A stretch of DNA of 64,000 bases from Hermatobates lingyangjiaoensis (GCA_026182355.1 JAPFBL010000222.1:959001-1023000); one strand, 5' to 3'. Positions 12,485-25,396 are shown, counted from the first letter of the stretch. The notes: generated from the letters alone by a model not told the origin. Program-made: numbers and translations.

Positions 12485-13360
12485 GATTTATGTTTGTTGA
12501 CAAATATCCAGTTTTCACTATTCTAGCCTAATAGTTCATATTTATTTCACTATATTTATTTTTACTATAATAGTTCTAAATTATACTGAATAGCTGACTT
12601 TGACTTTGAATATGTTAACTGGCTAATTACTAATATAATTCTTCTCAATATACATTCATAGCAACCTTGTAACAGAGTACAGGAGGCAGGAAAAAGATAA
12701 CACTCGCTCAGAAAAAATTTGTATATGTGATTTTGACAAAAAGGAAGGAAAATGATTTGATTAAATACTAAAAAGCCATAACATTCTCAATATAATAATT
12801 CTATAAAAGACCAAAAATGTAAAAAAAATTCAAAATTGAAATCTTTCGTTTGAAGATTAATAAATGTAATTATCGTGCATCCTTAATTATAAATGATCTT
12901 AAAACGACATTTTTTCTTCAATGTTTATGATGTTTTTCAGAGAAAATAAAAGTATTTTTGTTTTAAATTTAAAAATTTGGCATAAGTATTCAATATAGAA
13001 GGAAGTCAAGTAAGCGATGTAAGAAATCCACTGGCTATTTGAACAAAAGCTTTGTTCTCTTGTAGGAGATTATTTCGTATCAAGAAATTCTTACTTTGGC
13101 TTTTCAAAAATGTTATTACTGCTGTAATTATGCTAATGAGATTATTTTCATCAGTGGTACGATATGCAAAAATAAGCTTATAAGTTGATAAGTCAATCAA
13201 TCACTATCTGTACTACCTCAGGAATAAAAGTCTAATAAACATCTCCCATTTAGATGTTTACATTATGCTTATGATAAATTTTATATTATATACCCAGGAA
13301 AATTGATTTTAAATTTACTTATAGTAAAGTTGAGTGTAGCCCACTCCAGATTTTTTTTTT
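12485..13360 (+). repeat. Dispersed repeat X, copy C (uninterrupted)
   Basis: The most complete copy of repeat X. It runs from GACAAATATCCAGTTTT through ATAATTCTATAAAAGACC (about 12800), AACAAAAGC (about 13044) and GTCTAATAAACATCTCCC to AGTAAAGTTGAGTGTAGCCC (about 13330). It supplies the pre-insertion sequence for the Helitron in copy B. No ORF worth noting. Confidence 0.6.
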
Positions 13361-16008
13361 GTATTGTAAAGTTGAAATTATGATTATTAGATGTTAATCA
13401 TTACATTGCTAGTCAACTATCAATATCTGTATTTAAAATTTATGTTATTAACTTACTGATAATTTCTTCTTTCATAAGTCATTTTGAGTTAATTTTGAAT
13501 GAAACTTGACAGTATAGTATAAAAAGCTTAACAAGCTACAAATACAACTTGAGTACTAACAATGTTGGGAACAGCAGGTGTATCGTTGAAGCAAAAAAGG
13601 TTTTTGCAGTCCTTCTTTAAAATTGACAAGTAGAAAAAGAGCAAATTTTAACCAAATATTCACCATGCTTAGAAGAAATAAATTAAGTGAAACCTATGTT
13701 TTTTGTAATTAATTGAAATAGAAACACAAAGTATTATATATTAAATTTAGCAAAATGTTATCAATTTGACATCAGTAGTTTGTACGATATAATGACAAGA
13801 TTTTCAAAAAAAAAATTATAAAAACTGGGAATATAGAGGGAAAGGAAGATTGGGAGGAGAGAGAGTGGAAGAGTAAGAGGGAAGGAGAGATAGATTGTGT
13901 GGGGTAAAGAGAGAAGGGCTGATGTTTGGGGGGGGGGGGGGGGGGGGTTACAAAAGTATAGAGAAGGCGAGTGACAAGAAATTTGACCACAAAATATAAT
14001 TTCAAAAATTACCACCTAAGTCTATAAAATCTTCAAGAATTTTAGAATTTGAACCTACTTTATATTCAATCTGTCACCATTTATGTTGTCAATAATTATA
14101 TTGATCCCCGATTGAGTGTTCTAACTGATTCCAAAAGATAAAATAATAAAGCTAAAAATTCTTTATATTTCTGTCATTAATCAAGAAAAACAAATATCAA
14201 CTGTTTGTTAACATTACCTTTGACAAAAGTTGAACTTATTGAATGCTATAAAATAATGAAATTAGACGTTTCAGTTCAATTACTTTTGACCCACAGTCCT
14301 TTTGTTACAAACAGAGACGTAGAAGTAAAATTTATTTCTTGCAGGACTTATTTTAAAATGTTATAGGTGATTTTAAATTTGTTTCCTAGTGAGTACAATG
14401 AATTGTTATTAATGTATACTAGGCAGGCCGAGTTACCTGATTCAACGCGGTTTATGAAGGGTTAGTTGTATAGATTATCTGACAAACCAATGAGTAACAA
14501 ACAAGTACGGTTTTTTTTTCTTTTTACGACTATCTTATTTTAATGTAATTTTTAATCATCTTTTTTATGAACACCAATTTCACCCTCACTTCCTATGATT
14601 ATCAAAAGTGCCGGATTTTAAGAAATATAGTAATATTTATGTCAATAAAAAATATTATTTTTCTCAAAATACATGTATAACATAATGTTATTTTGCATTA
14701 AAAGAATAATAAAATGATCTGATTTCACTAGTGCCTAACCAAGTAGTGCTTATTTATAAAAAAAATGGAGTGGCCTACACTCAAGTTTACTATAAGTAAA
14801 CAAAAAAAATGTTATAACTTCTTGCATGATATTACGGAGAAAGTGTATAGATTTTTGAAAGATACCATAAATGAGCAATTTATATTATAGTATAATTTAC
14901 AATTATACACAAAATTCAGAGGGACAAGAAAGATTAAGCAGTCTTTAATAACTGGAAAATAGAGAGTTTTTTTTTTTGGAGAACATTAAGAACAATGAAT
15001 TCTACAATGATGTTATTTACAATTTTACCCAGAAAGAAAAAAAAGGATTGAACTAAAATTTAAATGAAATGTGCTAAGCTTTTGTTGTATCTTTATATTT
15101 TAAAAGTAACTATAGTATAAAAGATATCCATTTAAATGAAATTCCTACCTCTATGAAAAAAATATTGACTATTGTTCCCAAGTCACAAAAGTCAGGGAAT
15201 ATCTTTGAATTATACCACAGATTAATGATGACATCTTTCAAAAGGTTACATATCTAAAGCTTTTTATTGAATTACAAAAATAAATCTTTATCACAAATAT
15301 TTCTATACTTGATGAAAACTTAAAAAATATATGTATAGTAATCTTATAAAATACTCTCCTCTTCTGAATTAGTTCTTTGCTGAATATTAAGCATAGCTCA
15401 AAAATATTAATAAAACATCAACTAATATTAAAATTAATTATAAATAAAATTTCAATAATCTATTATAATATCATACAAAAATAAAAAAAAGTAATCTCTT
15501 AAAAGTGCATTAAGGTCCAAGTGTCATTGACTCATTGGATGACCTATTTTCTGGGCTATTAGATAGATTAATACTTGGCAAAGAAAGACTCATTAAGACC
15601 TCATTGTGTCAAATATATCTTACTAATATATCCTCTCTTTTCGACTGTGATTAGTCCTTTCTGGGATTGAAAATCGTTTATCTCTTCATTTAGAACCACC
15701 CCATTCGACAAAAGAAAGTTATTGAAATCCAGAAATACACTTTTTTTAATGAGATATTATATTTTCTCAGTAAAAATATATCATTGGTTACACATTATAA
15801 GTTAAATTGTATAACAGAGATCATAAACAATCTGCCACACAAAAGAATGATTCTAGGCGACTTTCTCATAAAAAAATAAATGGTATGCTGTATAAGCGCC
15901 CCCCCCCCCCCCCCCCCCACACACACAATCAATTTATCTGTCTTATTTGAAAATACAAAAACCCAGTGAAGAATATTTGTGTGACCCTATAATTATACCA
16001 AAACAATA
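13361..16008. other. No gene seen; G-run, C-run and inverted repeat-X end
   Basis: Contains a G homopolymer (about 13928-13948) after a purine-rich strand, a C homopolymer followed by CA repeats (about 15899-15927), and near 14762-14800 the complement of the end of repeat X (GGCCTACACTCAAGTTTACT), a truncated inverted copy. Nothing coding recognised. Confidence 0.5.
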
Positions 16009-16019
16009 TATATATATAT

Positions 16020-16189
16020 ATATCGGAAGGCAGTCGCCGCCTTGCCTTCCTGCGGGACTCTTCGCTCTTCACACCTCCTGATGACGACGATGGTCGAAAT
16101 ATCGATGTGAGTTATGTCTGTGTCTTTATGTGTGTTTCCTTCGTTTTGAATTTATTTTATTTAAAAAAGTCCGCTGGACCGTTTCTTTC

Positions 16190-16238
<49 letters not shown>

Positions 16239-16395
16239 AAAATAAAAAACGAAGGAAACACACAGAAAGACACAGACATAACTCACATCGATATTTCGAT
16301 GTGAGTTATGTCTGTGTCTTTCTGTGTGTTTCCTTCGTTTTTTATTTTATTGTAACAAAGTCCGCTGGACCGTTTCTTTTAATTGTATATATATA
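16020..16395. repeat. PLE-like tails, family D, two units
   Basis: A plus-strand tail at 16020-16192 contains CTGATGA-C-GAC..GTC-GAAATATCG and ends GTCCGCTGGACCGTTTCTTT before a TA array (16193-16234). A second unit (16235-16390) is a near-perfect palindrome centred on CATCGATATTTCGATG, i.e. two truncated tails joined head to head, again ending at TA repeats. The hammerhead-like core is present, but no canonical UH cleavage site aligns. Confidence 0.6.
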
Positions 16396-16404
16396 TATAT
16401 ATAT

Positions 16405-16490
16405 ACTTGAAATGGTCCAACAGGACTACTAGTTCACACATAAAAGAGAAAAACAAATAAAGACACACACAAAAGACTCACAACGATCAT
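16405..16490 (-). repeat. PLE-like tail fragment, family D2
   Basis: Minus-strand fragment starting at a TA array, with AGACACACACAAAAGACTC and CAACGAT. It is the complement of the tail at 25640-25750, which carries CCGATGATGACGACTGTCGAAATATCG. Truncated before the core. Confidence 0.5.
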
Positions 16491-16494
16491 ATAT

Positions 16495-16706
16495 ATATGA
16501 TCAAACCACAATAAGAAATGGGAAAAAAAGACTAAGACCTTTCAACCGTAACAAGCGGTCTTTTTCAGAGTCAAAATCCCAACAGTTGGGTTTTTGACTT
16601 TGACAGAAACCGCTTGTTACGGTTGAAAGATCTTAGTCTTGTTTTCCCATTTCTTATTGTTGTTTGATCATTGATTGTTATTTCACGTGTTTATGTGAAA
16701 TCTTTA
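16495..16706. repeat. Palindromic PLE tail pair, family A
   Basis: Both halves are present with complete hammerhead-like cores on opposite strands. They join directly at CCCAACAGTTGGG and TTTGACTTTGACAGAAACCGC marks the right core. Ends are TTTCACGTGTTTATGTGAAA, then TATATA. One of many copies. Confidence 0.75.
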
Positions 16707-16724
16707 TATACATATATGTATATA

Positions 16725-16987
16725 GTTCAATATAGAAAAAGAAACATAGAGAAATCAAAAGAACACACTTACAGTCTCTAATTTTTGGTTTGAACCGTCT
16801 TCAGGAGAGATAAGAGAGGGAAACCAAGCGCACTGGTTCAGAGACGGTTGGAGACGGTCTCCAACCGTCTCTGAACCAGTGCGCTTGGTTTCCCTCTCTT
16901 ATCTCTCCTGAAGACGGTTCGAACCAAAAATTAGAGACTGTAAGTGTGTTCTTTTGATTTCTCTATGTTTCGTTTTCTATATTGAAC
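16725..16987. repeat. 263-bp near-perfect palindrome, family G
   Basis: Symmetric about position 16856 (GGAGACGGTCTCC). The ends read GTTCAATATAG and CTATATTGAAC. Each arm carries CCTGAAGACGGTTCGAACC, a degenerate hammerhead-like core. It should extrude as a cruciform, and no protein is encoded. Confidence 0.75.
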
Positions 16988-17027
16988 TATATTTGTCCGT
17001 ATTGGATCGTATTTCCAACGAAAAAGT

Positions 17028-17252
17028 ATATATATATATATATTTCGAATAAAATGAAAGGTCCGTGTGGACAATAAACACTTAACCACATAGAAAAGAA
17101 CACAGAAAGACACTACAGAACTCACTTCGATATTTTTTGTAAGTGTGTTCTTTTTCTTCCCGATGACGACGGATGTCGAAATATCGAAGTGAGTTCTGTA
17201 GTGTCTTTCTGTGTTCTTTTCTATGTGTTAAAGTGTATATATATATATATAT
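17028..17252. repeat. PLE-like tail pair, family D3, between TA arrays
   Basis: The left part (17043-17130) is the complement of the tail whose plus copy also occurs at 53070-53205. The right part (17150-17233) contains CCGATGACGACGGATGTCGAAATATCGAAG. CACTTC-like and GAAGTG sequences flank the core in the 53070 copy. It ends in TA dinucleotides on both sides. Confidence 0.6.
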
Positions 17253-18902
17253 TTCTCCATTTATTTTGCAGGCACCATGTATAATAAATCAATATATATT
17301 CTTATTAATTTCTTAAAGGGATGACTTTACCTAACAATTACAAAGGATTGTTCTTCAAAAAAGCATTACACATCTGTTTTTTTTTTTTTTTTGTTTTTTT
17401 TTAGTCAGAAAATTATTATTATTCCGCACACTTTGTTAGTAAAATTATTATAGCGGTATTCTATCCTGCCTCGTAGGTTTTTCTCACTTTTCGACCAATA
17501 TCAATCATTAAAGAATAAAAAATCAACCAGATTAAGTAGAATACGAAATATTAATGGAATCAAATAAATGATTGTTATTCTTTTTCTATAACTGTACCTT
17601 TATATTTTACATTGTTCGAGTTCCAAAACCAGTTACGTTAAGAGATGGTAAATTTTGTAATACTTTTTTTAACTGTTTAAAATTTTATTGTTTTTTTATC
17701 CAGTTTTAATGAAACTGTTACCTAATTCTTTTGAGGAATAAATATGGAACTACAAATTCAGATAGCATATAATGTCGGCCGTCTGCAAAACTTCTGCCCC
17801 CATCTAGCCATCAATTTGACATATGGAATGTGACGTTGCAATATAATCCTGCCTGTGCAAACGTTATTTCCCCAAGCATGAATCATTTGCCTTCCACCCC
17901 CCACCCCAAATCACACTAACACAACCACAACCCAAACAAACATACACTCAACTCGGACTCCCTTCGCTTCTGGACAAGTTTTTCTCTTTGCTCTAACATT
18001 AATTTTTGATAAAAATACAACAAGAATTAATGTAATTTCAATCTTGTGACTCCAATGAGTAGTCTAATGCAACTGTTAACATTTATTAGCACTAAATCTG
18101 ATAATGGTTATAAAAAAAAAACTACTATATATATAATCAAAAGATAATAATGAATTTAAAATAAAATAAGAAATAAATTTAAAGTTAATATTTATTTTAA
18201 TAATTTTAATTTTAAATTATTTAATAATAAATCTTATTATAAATAAATAAATAAATTTAATATAAATAATAACTAATGTAGAGCTGAAAAAAAGTAGAGC
18301 ATAGAACCAATTAAAATGTATAATAAATATTGCAATAAGAAGGAAAATATGTTAAAGAACTAAAAACTGACTTAATGAAAAAACTATCAGTGTAATTTGA
18401 TTTTTACATATATACAATTAAAACATAAAACTGCTGAACACAAAATAAAAACTGAATCTCTGTAAACTACGATTCTTGTTTAACTGTGTTTTTTGAGCTA
18501 CTTAGTTACTTTAAATTTTGTTTGTCTGACGAATCAGTTTTTAATGCAAAGTATATAAAAAAGGAAAAGGGATATACTTGTTATATATATGTACATACCA
18601 ATTTAGATATGAACTCTGACCGTGTTGTTGATTCTCATGATGTAGCTTAATATTTTGTTTAATTATTTCTTTCTCCTTATATTTTTATTTCGGTTATTTA
18701 TTTATTACTTATTCTAATTAATAAAGAAAAAAAGTATAAATATTATTAACTATTTATTATTACTTATTTTCTTAATATTTACTTTGCATTCTTTAATTTT
18801 AGTGGCTATTTTTTTCTTATCAAGCTATTTGTCACTTGAATTTATTAGCTGTTTCGTTACCTTCCTTCTGCTTAACATTTATCTTACCTTCTCAGTTCTT
18901 AC
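17253..18902. other. AT-rich, no gene seen
   Basis: Includes T-runs (about 17378-17402) and a strongly A/T-only stretch (about 18120-18270). No gene recognised. Confidence 0.5.
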
Positions 18903-19020
18903 TGAGTTTGCTCTCTAATGACATACAGTGAAAGGCCTCAAAGCATATTTTCTATTCATTTCCTTTTCCATTGCACTTTAAACTTCACTGATTGCGTCTA
19001 GTGTTTATTGCGATTCATCT
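18903..19020 (+). repeat. PLE-like tail, family E relic
   Basis: Shares TGCTCTCT.ATGACATA.AGTGAAAGGCC and then TTTAAACTTCA.TGATTGCGT with the fold-back at 57531-57735. Here the core is CTAATGA, with AAAGCA as the second stem strand, so a ribozyme would be inactive. Confidence 0.55.
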
Positions 19021-19234
19021 GCAATATGCCAATATGCACATGTGTTTACTTGTGTATCTGTGTCCAAGTTGTTTTAAATATTTATGAAAAAGTAAAAGCA
19101 TGCAAGTCTATTCAACATTACTTATTAATTATCTTTTATATTTATTTAATTTGCTTTCTATTTAATTATTGTTTATTTTTTATTATAAAGTTTTATATTT
19201 CATATCTTTTTTTGTTTATTCTCCTTCAGTAGGG

Positions 19235-19925
19235 GTAGTAATGGAGTAATTAAGCGCCTCTAATAGCCTCTAACACTCAACTCCGACTTTCGGCCTTCAC
19301 GAGGCTACTTACTCTGTTAACCTGCTATATGCAGGGACAAACGAAAGAGGAGGAGAAGGTGATCAGGGGCTGGGCCTGACCACCTTCGTTTCCCATCCTT
19401 CCTAATCCCTAAATCCCCTCCTTTTATCCCAGCCCCAATCTAAGGTGTTATGCGATCCGTGCCGAAGGATGGATGATACAGGGGTTTCTGTATTATGAAC
19501 GGAGCCTCAAGGGCACCAGGCGACCCCTTTGAGTAAATAGCCTTACTCCGGTATGCGATGCTCTGCCGGAGCGGACAAAATACCACCGATAGAGCTTCAA
19601 GGATTTTCCCCTGCATGATATTAAGAAGAACCTGTGCACCTGAGGACCCAAAGAAGACCATCCCGAAGAAGGAGAAAGGAAGTTACTTTCTCCCGAAACA
19701 TAGGGAGCCTGAATGGACATTATCAATGATGGTTTGTGCAGATTCTACAAAGAGGAAATTTCCTGCAGAGAGACAGGTGCTTCGGGACACTCAACAAACC
19801 ATAGAAAACTTTTACCGCTGGAACCAGCAAAAGTGCTGTGCTTTTGGAGACGTTGAAGCTAACTGCTGGGGTACTTTAGTACAGAAGAGAGGAAGTACAA
19901 TAGTTTTTTTTTGCTTCTGTTAAAA
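19235..19925 (+). other. GC-richer unit, possibly LINE 5' end
   Basis: About 690 bp with composition unlike its neighbours. It has strong local stems: TAGCCTC..GAGGCTA (about 19261-19308), CCTGC..GCAGG (about 19320-19335) and GAAGGTG..CACCTTC (about 19354-19388). An open frame of about 121 codons (19558-19923) encodes a basic protein with segments such as KKTIPKKEKGSYFLPKH and ADSTKRKFPAERQVLR. I do not recognise the family. A structured leader followed by a basic ORF would suit the 5' end of a LINE, but that is inference. Confidence 0.3.
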
Positions 19926-22663
19926 ATAGACAATACTCATTACAAGTTTTCTTTCATACATATCACTATTATCACTGGTGTAGCAACTATTTTTTGCCAC
20001 CCGAGGCGGTCGTAAGATTGCTGCCCCCCCCCCCCCCCCCAGCTCGCCGTTGATAATCCGTTAACCTTCCAAAAAGTCCCCAAAATATTTATTTTCATGG
20101 AATTATAATCAAGGATCTAATTTTAGACTGCTGCTATTAGTCCCAAACTGATCTTATTACAGTACTCTTGCACATATATACACATCATCAAAGAAAAGCA
20201 AAGATTATTCAAAACAGAAACGTATAATTCAAATCTTAAAAAAAAATATTAAAAGAAATTAAGTGGCTACGAAAACAATTATAAAAAAAATTTCAACTCT
20301 TTTAAAAAAATAGTTCCAAAAAATTAAAAATGAATTTTTTTTAATTTACAAATTTACTGTTGAAAAACTGATTTAAAAACAGTATTACACACATAAAACA
20401 TAAAACCAAACAAGCCACTACAAAACTACAGTTTTGTAGTTTATTCTGTATTATCTTACCGTGAATTATCTTATAACAAGAGTAACAATAACGATAATAC
20501 TAATTAATAATTTGAGGCTAACATACCTGTTTTGTAATTCCTGTAGAACATGGAATGAACAAAAATTAAAAAAACTTACCAATTTCTTTGAAAAGGAATG
20601 TTTCATTAACGTATTTTACATCTTCTTTCCACATTTTTCATTATTTTCTTCATTTTATTGGTGTTTTATTCTCAGTGGGTTAGCTATTAAGTAACAAAAT
20701 AATTATTTTATTTCCTTACTGAAGAACTTTTATGATTTATTTTGATGTACTGAGTAAACATCTAAATCTCTGTATGTTATATAAACAATAAAATATATTT
20801 AAATTGATATTAAAATATTTTGGTTTTACATTTTTACAACAAATATAGTAAACATTTAAAATTTTATAAAACCGTGTTTATTAAAAAATGTATGTTCTAG
20901 ATCTTTTATCGGATTTTTTTGGGCCATCATCTATGCCTTTGAAGTTTCAAAAAAAGTGTAAAATTGGATTTTACTTTTTGCTCATATTTAAATATTCATC
21001 TTTCATAATGGTCATTGTACACAAAGCCTTCATTTAATAAGTTTTCTTTTTTAATAGACAACGTGTTTTAAACACTTAGTAAATCTAAAATTAACTATCT
21101 TGAATAAAAGATATAAAATAAACTTGCAAATAATATCTTCTCTTGAAGAAAACTAGGTCTTATCTGTAGTAAGTACAGTTCTTAATTTATGTTAACATTG
21201 GGTGAAAAGTTACAAAATTAACAAGTTTCTAAAACTAAATCCATCTCATTTCCTTATTAAGGAAATCCCTCAGTGTCTAAAATTTCTTAAACTACTCATA
21301 AAAACCAAAATGAATTGAATAATGAAATAAAAATTTTTTTCTTACATTTTTAGATTTATTTTTAATCATAAACTAGCTAATAATAATAGATAAGCTATCC
21401 TTGTTTACCGGACACATTGCCTGTTCATCCTGTCCCTGTTCACACCCTTCTGTGTCAGTGTCTGAGTGAAACAGTTAATTAGTTACTTCACACTTCAAAC
21501 CATCCAACGCCAGAATCCAAGCTCTTACAAGCAGTGATGTTATAAGTTAATTTTACGATATTCGTATATTCTTTATACAGGTAGTTAATGGTTATTTTAT
21601 TAGTTAAAATTTTAGATCTTTCTTAGGAACAACACTAAGTGCTTGTGATGTATTGTTTCAACGAACTGTTTCTACGAAGTTTTTGTGTACTGCGAGTAAA
21701 TATTACCTAGTACTGTTTCGAAAACTAAAAAAATAACTTATTAGTGAAGCAGGATTCGTACGAAGTATTACATATTAATTATTATTCCTGAAGATCTGGT
21801 ATTTTCTTCATAAGTAACTAAAACAATACAAAATGAACTTTTAATAACATGTCAACCTTGTATTTTCAGGGTGTTTTCAATACGTTGTATTTTCAAAACT
21901 TTATACATACTTTAAACAATTACACGTTAAACTAGACATTTGGTGTATGAGTGCTGTTTGAGGGAACCACAAAGACTGGCTCTCATACGAAAGGTCTTGG
22001 TTTGTGGAGAGAAATGGCTCGTTAGGCCTTCCTCATTAATTAAAGAGCGTTATTATAAAGAATTTGTAAAATTTTTGTACAGTATAGACATTTAAGAAAA
22101 AAAAATTATAATGTTGAATTATGAATGAATGTAAAATAAGTTAAAATAAGTATTTTGTAGTGTAAATGAAAGATGTATTGTGTACAATTTGACGATTATG
22201 CATGTAATACACAGTCGAACATGCTGGAATAAAATACAAAATAAAAAAAAAAGTTCTACCAATTGATATAATATTTCACTACACAAGTCTTTGGATTCAT
22301 CAGGGGAAACGTTGATGAAAAGTACCTCAAGGATCTGAAGTTTGTACAATTCTTTCCGCTCTAATCATTCTAATTGTGCTGCCTTGTCCACAATGTACAC
22401 AGTGGACATTATATTTTTTCTTTTGGATTATTACTTAAATTTTAGAACGTCTGAGAGTCTATTTCTTTGTATATGCCCTAATATATGTATCCTAGACAGG
22501 GATATGTAATTTTAGTATTTAGTCTCCCACCCAAGCTTTGTATAGGTGATCAAAACATAATAATAATAATAACAATACATTTGATACGTATTTTTTAAAA
22601 TTAGGGTAGAGTTCGGACTCGGCTTAGGATCTTACCTCTAGAGCACACACTCAGACTGTAGAT
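19926..22663. other. AT-rich, no gene seen
   Basis: Holds a C-run at about 20026-20040, next to a sequence reading TTTTTTGCCACCCGAGGCGG (possible DNA-transposon end), and a small hairpin ACTACAAAAC/GTTTTGTAGT at about 20416-20441. No gene recognised. Confidence 0.5.
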
Positions 22664-22981
22664 CAGGGCTTCTCAGCCTTCCTTGGTCCATTCACCCCTC
22701 TCGCCATTCACCCCTCACAAAGCCATTCTCCCTTCCCCCTTTTCCTTCCAAGGTAGAATATATACTTTTACAACTTTAGATTGATTATGTCTATAAGAAA
22801 ATTTTACAAATTAAATGCTAATTACAACTATTGATGGATATATAAAATATTAATTCAATCAAATTATTTAATTTATAATTAAGAGGTCAAAACCTATAAT
22901 GGGTTTTCTCACTCTGTAAACTTACTGTAGTCATAATTCACCCCATGGAAACCCAATATTCGCCCCCTTTGAGAACCCCTG
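22664..22981. mobile_element. Non-autonomous hAT-like element
   Basis: Left end CAGGGCTTCTCA and right end TTTGAGAACCCCTG form imperfect short TIRs of the hAT type (CAGNGNTTCTCA...TGAGAACCNCTG). Flanking octamers are CTGTAGAT and CTATAGAC, a 6-of-8 match, compatible with an aged 8-bp duplication. About 318 bp, no transposase. Confidence 0.65.
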
Positions 22982-22989
22982 CTATAGAC

Positions 22990-24139
22990 ATTTACATTAA
23001 TCGAAAAAAGAGAAAAAATGAAACTTCTTATTCACAATAGCTTTCTTAAGTTATTCTTCTCAACTTGGATCATAAATACAATACTCACTTGATTATTACA
23101 TTTATAGGTCCCAAAACTTTATGAAAATGAAAAACTAAATTACATTGTTTTAGAGAAGGGAACAATAGTGAAAAAGAAACGGTATATCAAAATATGCTAC
23201 ATAAAGGATAATTTAAAATAAAGAGGCAATTCATCTGATAAAAGAGAATTTAATATAATACTGACATGTTCTCATGCCAATCTGAAGTTAAAGGCAAATT
23301 AATTAAGATGACCTGCAGAGATAAGTTGATAGAAACTTGCGGGTGATTGTTCCATGTAGGCTTGTTGTTTCTAACAAAGGCAGTTAGGCCATTTATCAGT
23401 CAAGTACCAGAAATGACCACAGGCTTCTTTAGAGTATATATTCTTCTAAAAGGAGCCAATTTTTTTGTTTATGTCTACATTTTAATTTTGATTTTTCATG
23501 TGAATTCAATTTGTATTCTGCACTACTATAAATACAACCGTGAATGAAAGTAGCTAAATAGTTCTAACGTAGTGCAATCACTTATTAAGTGGTATATACT
23601 CATTGTAGGTTAACAAGTTAATGAAATGATCTCCACATATTAAAATTTAATGGTATAAACAACGCGTTTATTATATAACCTTTGATTTAAACTAATTAAT
23701 GCTTTGTTCTGCTACTTTTACACCCATTATGAATACAAAAGTGACATACAAAACTGTTTATTACACCAAATAGGTATATCGTTGCTAGTTTCTCGTGATT
23801 TACAGCTGTGTGATGAACAAAATGACATTAGCATCTGCTTTTCTAAGCCTGGGGACTATTTTCGTTGAGTTCAGTTCCAATGTAAATGACCAGCGATAAG
23901 TTGTTGTTCTATAAATCCTGATTTTATCTCTGTCAAAGCAAGAGATAAGACTTCCTTATTTTCATGCTCCTCTTCAGTTTCCTTATTTTTAACTGATTTT
24001 CTAAATCACTCGTTTCAGTTACTGTACCAGACTATCAGTCGTGACAAGCAATTTGAGGCATAGAACAAAGGCTCTGTGATAGTGATTTTTTTTGTTTTCA
24101 TTGATTTTCTTAACCCCTTCAAGATAAAGAAACGCAGAG
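22990..24139. other. No gene seen; small family B tail relic
   Basis: A fragment at about 23605-23690 (TTAATGAAATGATCTCCACATAT..AACAACGCGTTT) matches an arm of the fold-back family B, truncated at the core. The remainder is AT-rich without recognised genes. Confidence 0.5.
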
Positions 24140-24690
24140 ATTTATGAGCTATGATAAGCTACCTAAGATGAAACAACGTGAGGCTGCTGCAAAACTGCAA
24201 ATATCCCCGCTACTTCTATGTAATATTTAAAAAAAAAACGCAACAGCTTCAAGATGGACATCAAAATAAACCAAAGTTTGTTGTGCAAAAGAAGACGGAC
24301 AGGAAAAGATTTCAGCGGAAAACTCGCTTCGAAAATGTGGTTTACAAATAATCGAGAAGATGACATGGAAGCATGTTTCGAAAGAAACAATTCAAAACTG
24401 TTTCAAGAAAGCTGGTTTCACGTGTACCGCTACAACCGCAACAATAGAAGACATTGTTACTAAAATACCAAGTGACATGACGCTAAACGACTTTAAAGAG
24501 TAGATGGCAGTGGAAAATAACATTCAGGTGGCTGCAATGTTAACGGAAGATGACGTCAGCGATGCTGTTACACAAGATGGGGAGAATAAAGTAAGCAGTG
24601 ACGATGAACCAGAAGAGATGATCAACCAGCAGTGTGCATTCCAACAAATAAGGAAATGTGAGAAGTTTTTCGCGTGTTACGGCTTGGGGT
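24140..24690 (+). pseudogene. Deleted Tigger/pogo-type transposase relic
   Basis: The N-terminal part reads REAAAKLQIS near 24180, resembling the CENP-B-like helix-turn-helix of pogo-superfamily transposases. A downstream frame reads TWKHVSKETIQNCFKKAGFT then IEDIVTKIPSDMTLNDFKE, a stop, and MAVENNIQ..LTEDDVSDAV. This is the usual C-terminal tail of Tigger proteins (W..VS.ETI.NCF.KAGF; acidic end). The DDE core between them is deleted and the frame is broken, so it is an internally deleted, inactive copy. Confidence 0.65.
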
Positions 24691-25303
24691 ACAAAATAAA
24701 TCTTCTTAAATTAAACTTCATTTTAAGTACAAGTTCTTTATAAATTATTTGATGCGAAAATAGTTAAACCTATGTTAAATATGGTTGGTCAATGAAAAAA
24801 AGCATTTCATGTTGAATCAAAGAATTGGTTAGCACATTCATCCCTTCTCATAAGCTCTTCATTGATGTGAATTCATTTAAATTATGTAGTCAACATGGTT
24901 GGTCCATAGAAGCTGAATATAATGTTAATTGAAGCTCATATTAGCACTCAAGATAATAGCTTAGAATTTCAAATATCAACCTGTTATCCATTTATTCATT
25001 GTACAAAATCTATTCTTTCCTTTCCTGAGAGTATTACAAGTTTGTCATTTTAAAATTACTTACTTTTTCTTCTCTACTCCATCACAGTCACATGTATTTC
25101 TTATTTTATTTACCTATCAATTTATTATGTATAGATAATAGCATACATACAAGAAATCACCCAAGTAACAGAAAGAAATGAAAATCCTTGCAACTTTCTA
25201 AAACAATGTGGTTAACGAAGAAACGTACACAAAATATTTCGTATATTAGATCAAACAAAAGCACCGTAAGGGCTGACGTTTTTGATCCGCAAGAGGATCG
25301 GTT
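24691..25303. other. AT-rich, no gene seen
   Basis: Ordinary AT-rich sequence between the Tigger relic and a microsatellite. Confidence 0.5.
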
Positions 25304-25307
25304 CTAT

Positions 25308-25395
<88 letters not shown>

Positions 25396-25396
25396 T
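25304..25396. repeat. Compound CT/TA microsatellite
   Basis: CT dinucleotides (about 25311-25339) followed by TA dinucleotides (to about 25394). It borders the PLE-like tail to the right. Confidence 0.9.

Noticed and set aside
13761..14015. Overlapping minus-strand open frames with proline runs
   Set aside because: They are produced by the G homopolymer and purine-rich strand, and match no protein family.
16020..16190. Active hammerhead in family D
   Set aside because: CTGATGA and GAAA are present, but no UH site with matching stem I strands can be aligned; kept only as a hammerhead-like tail.
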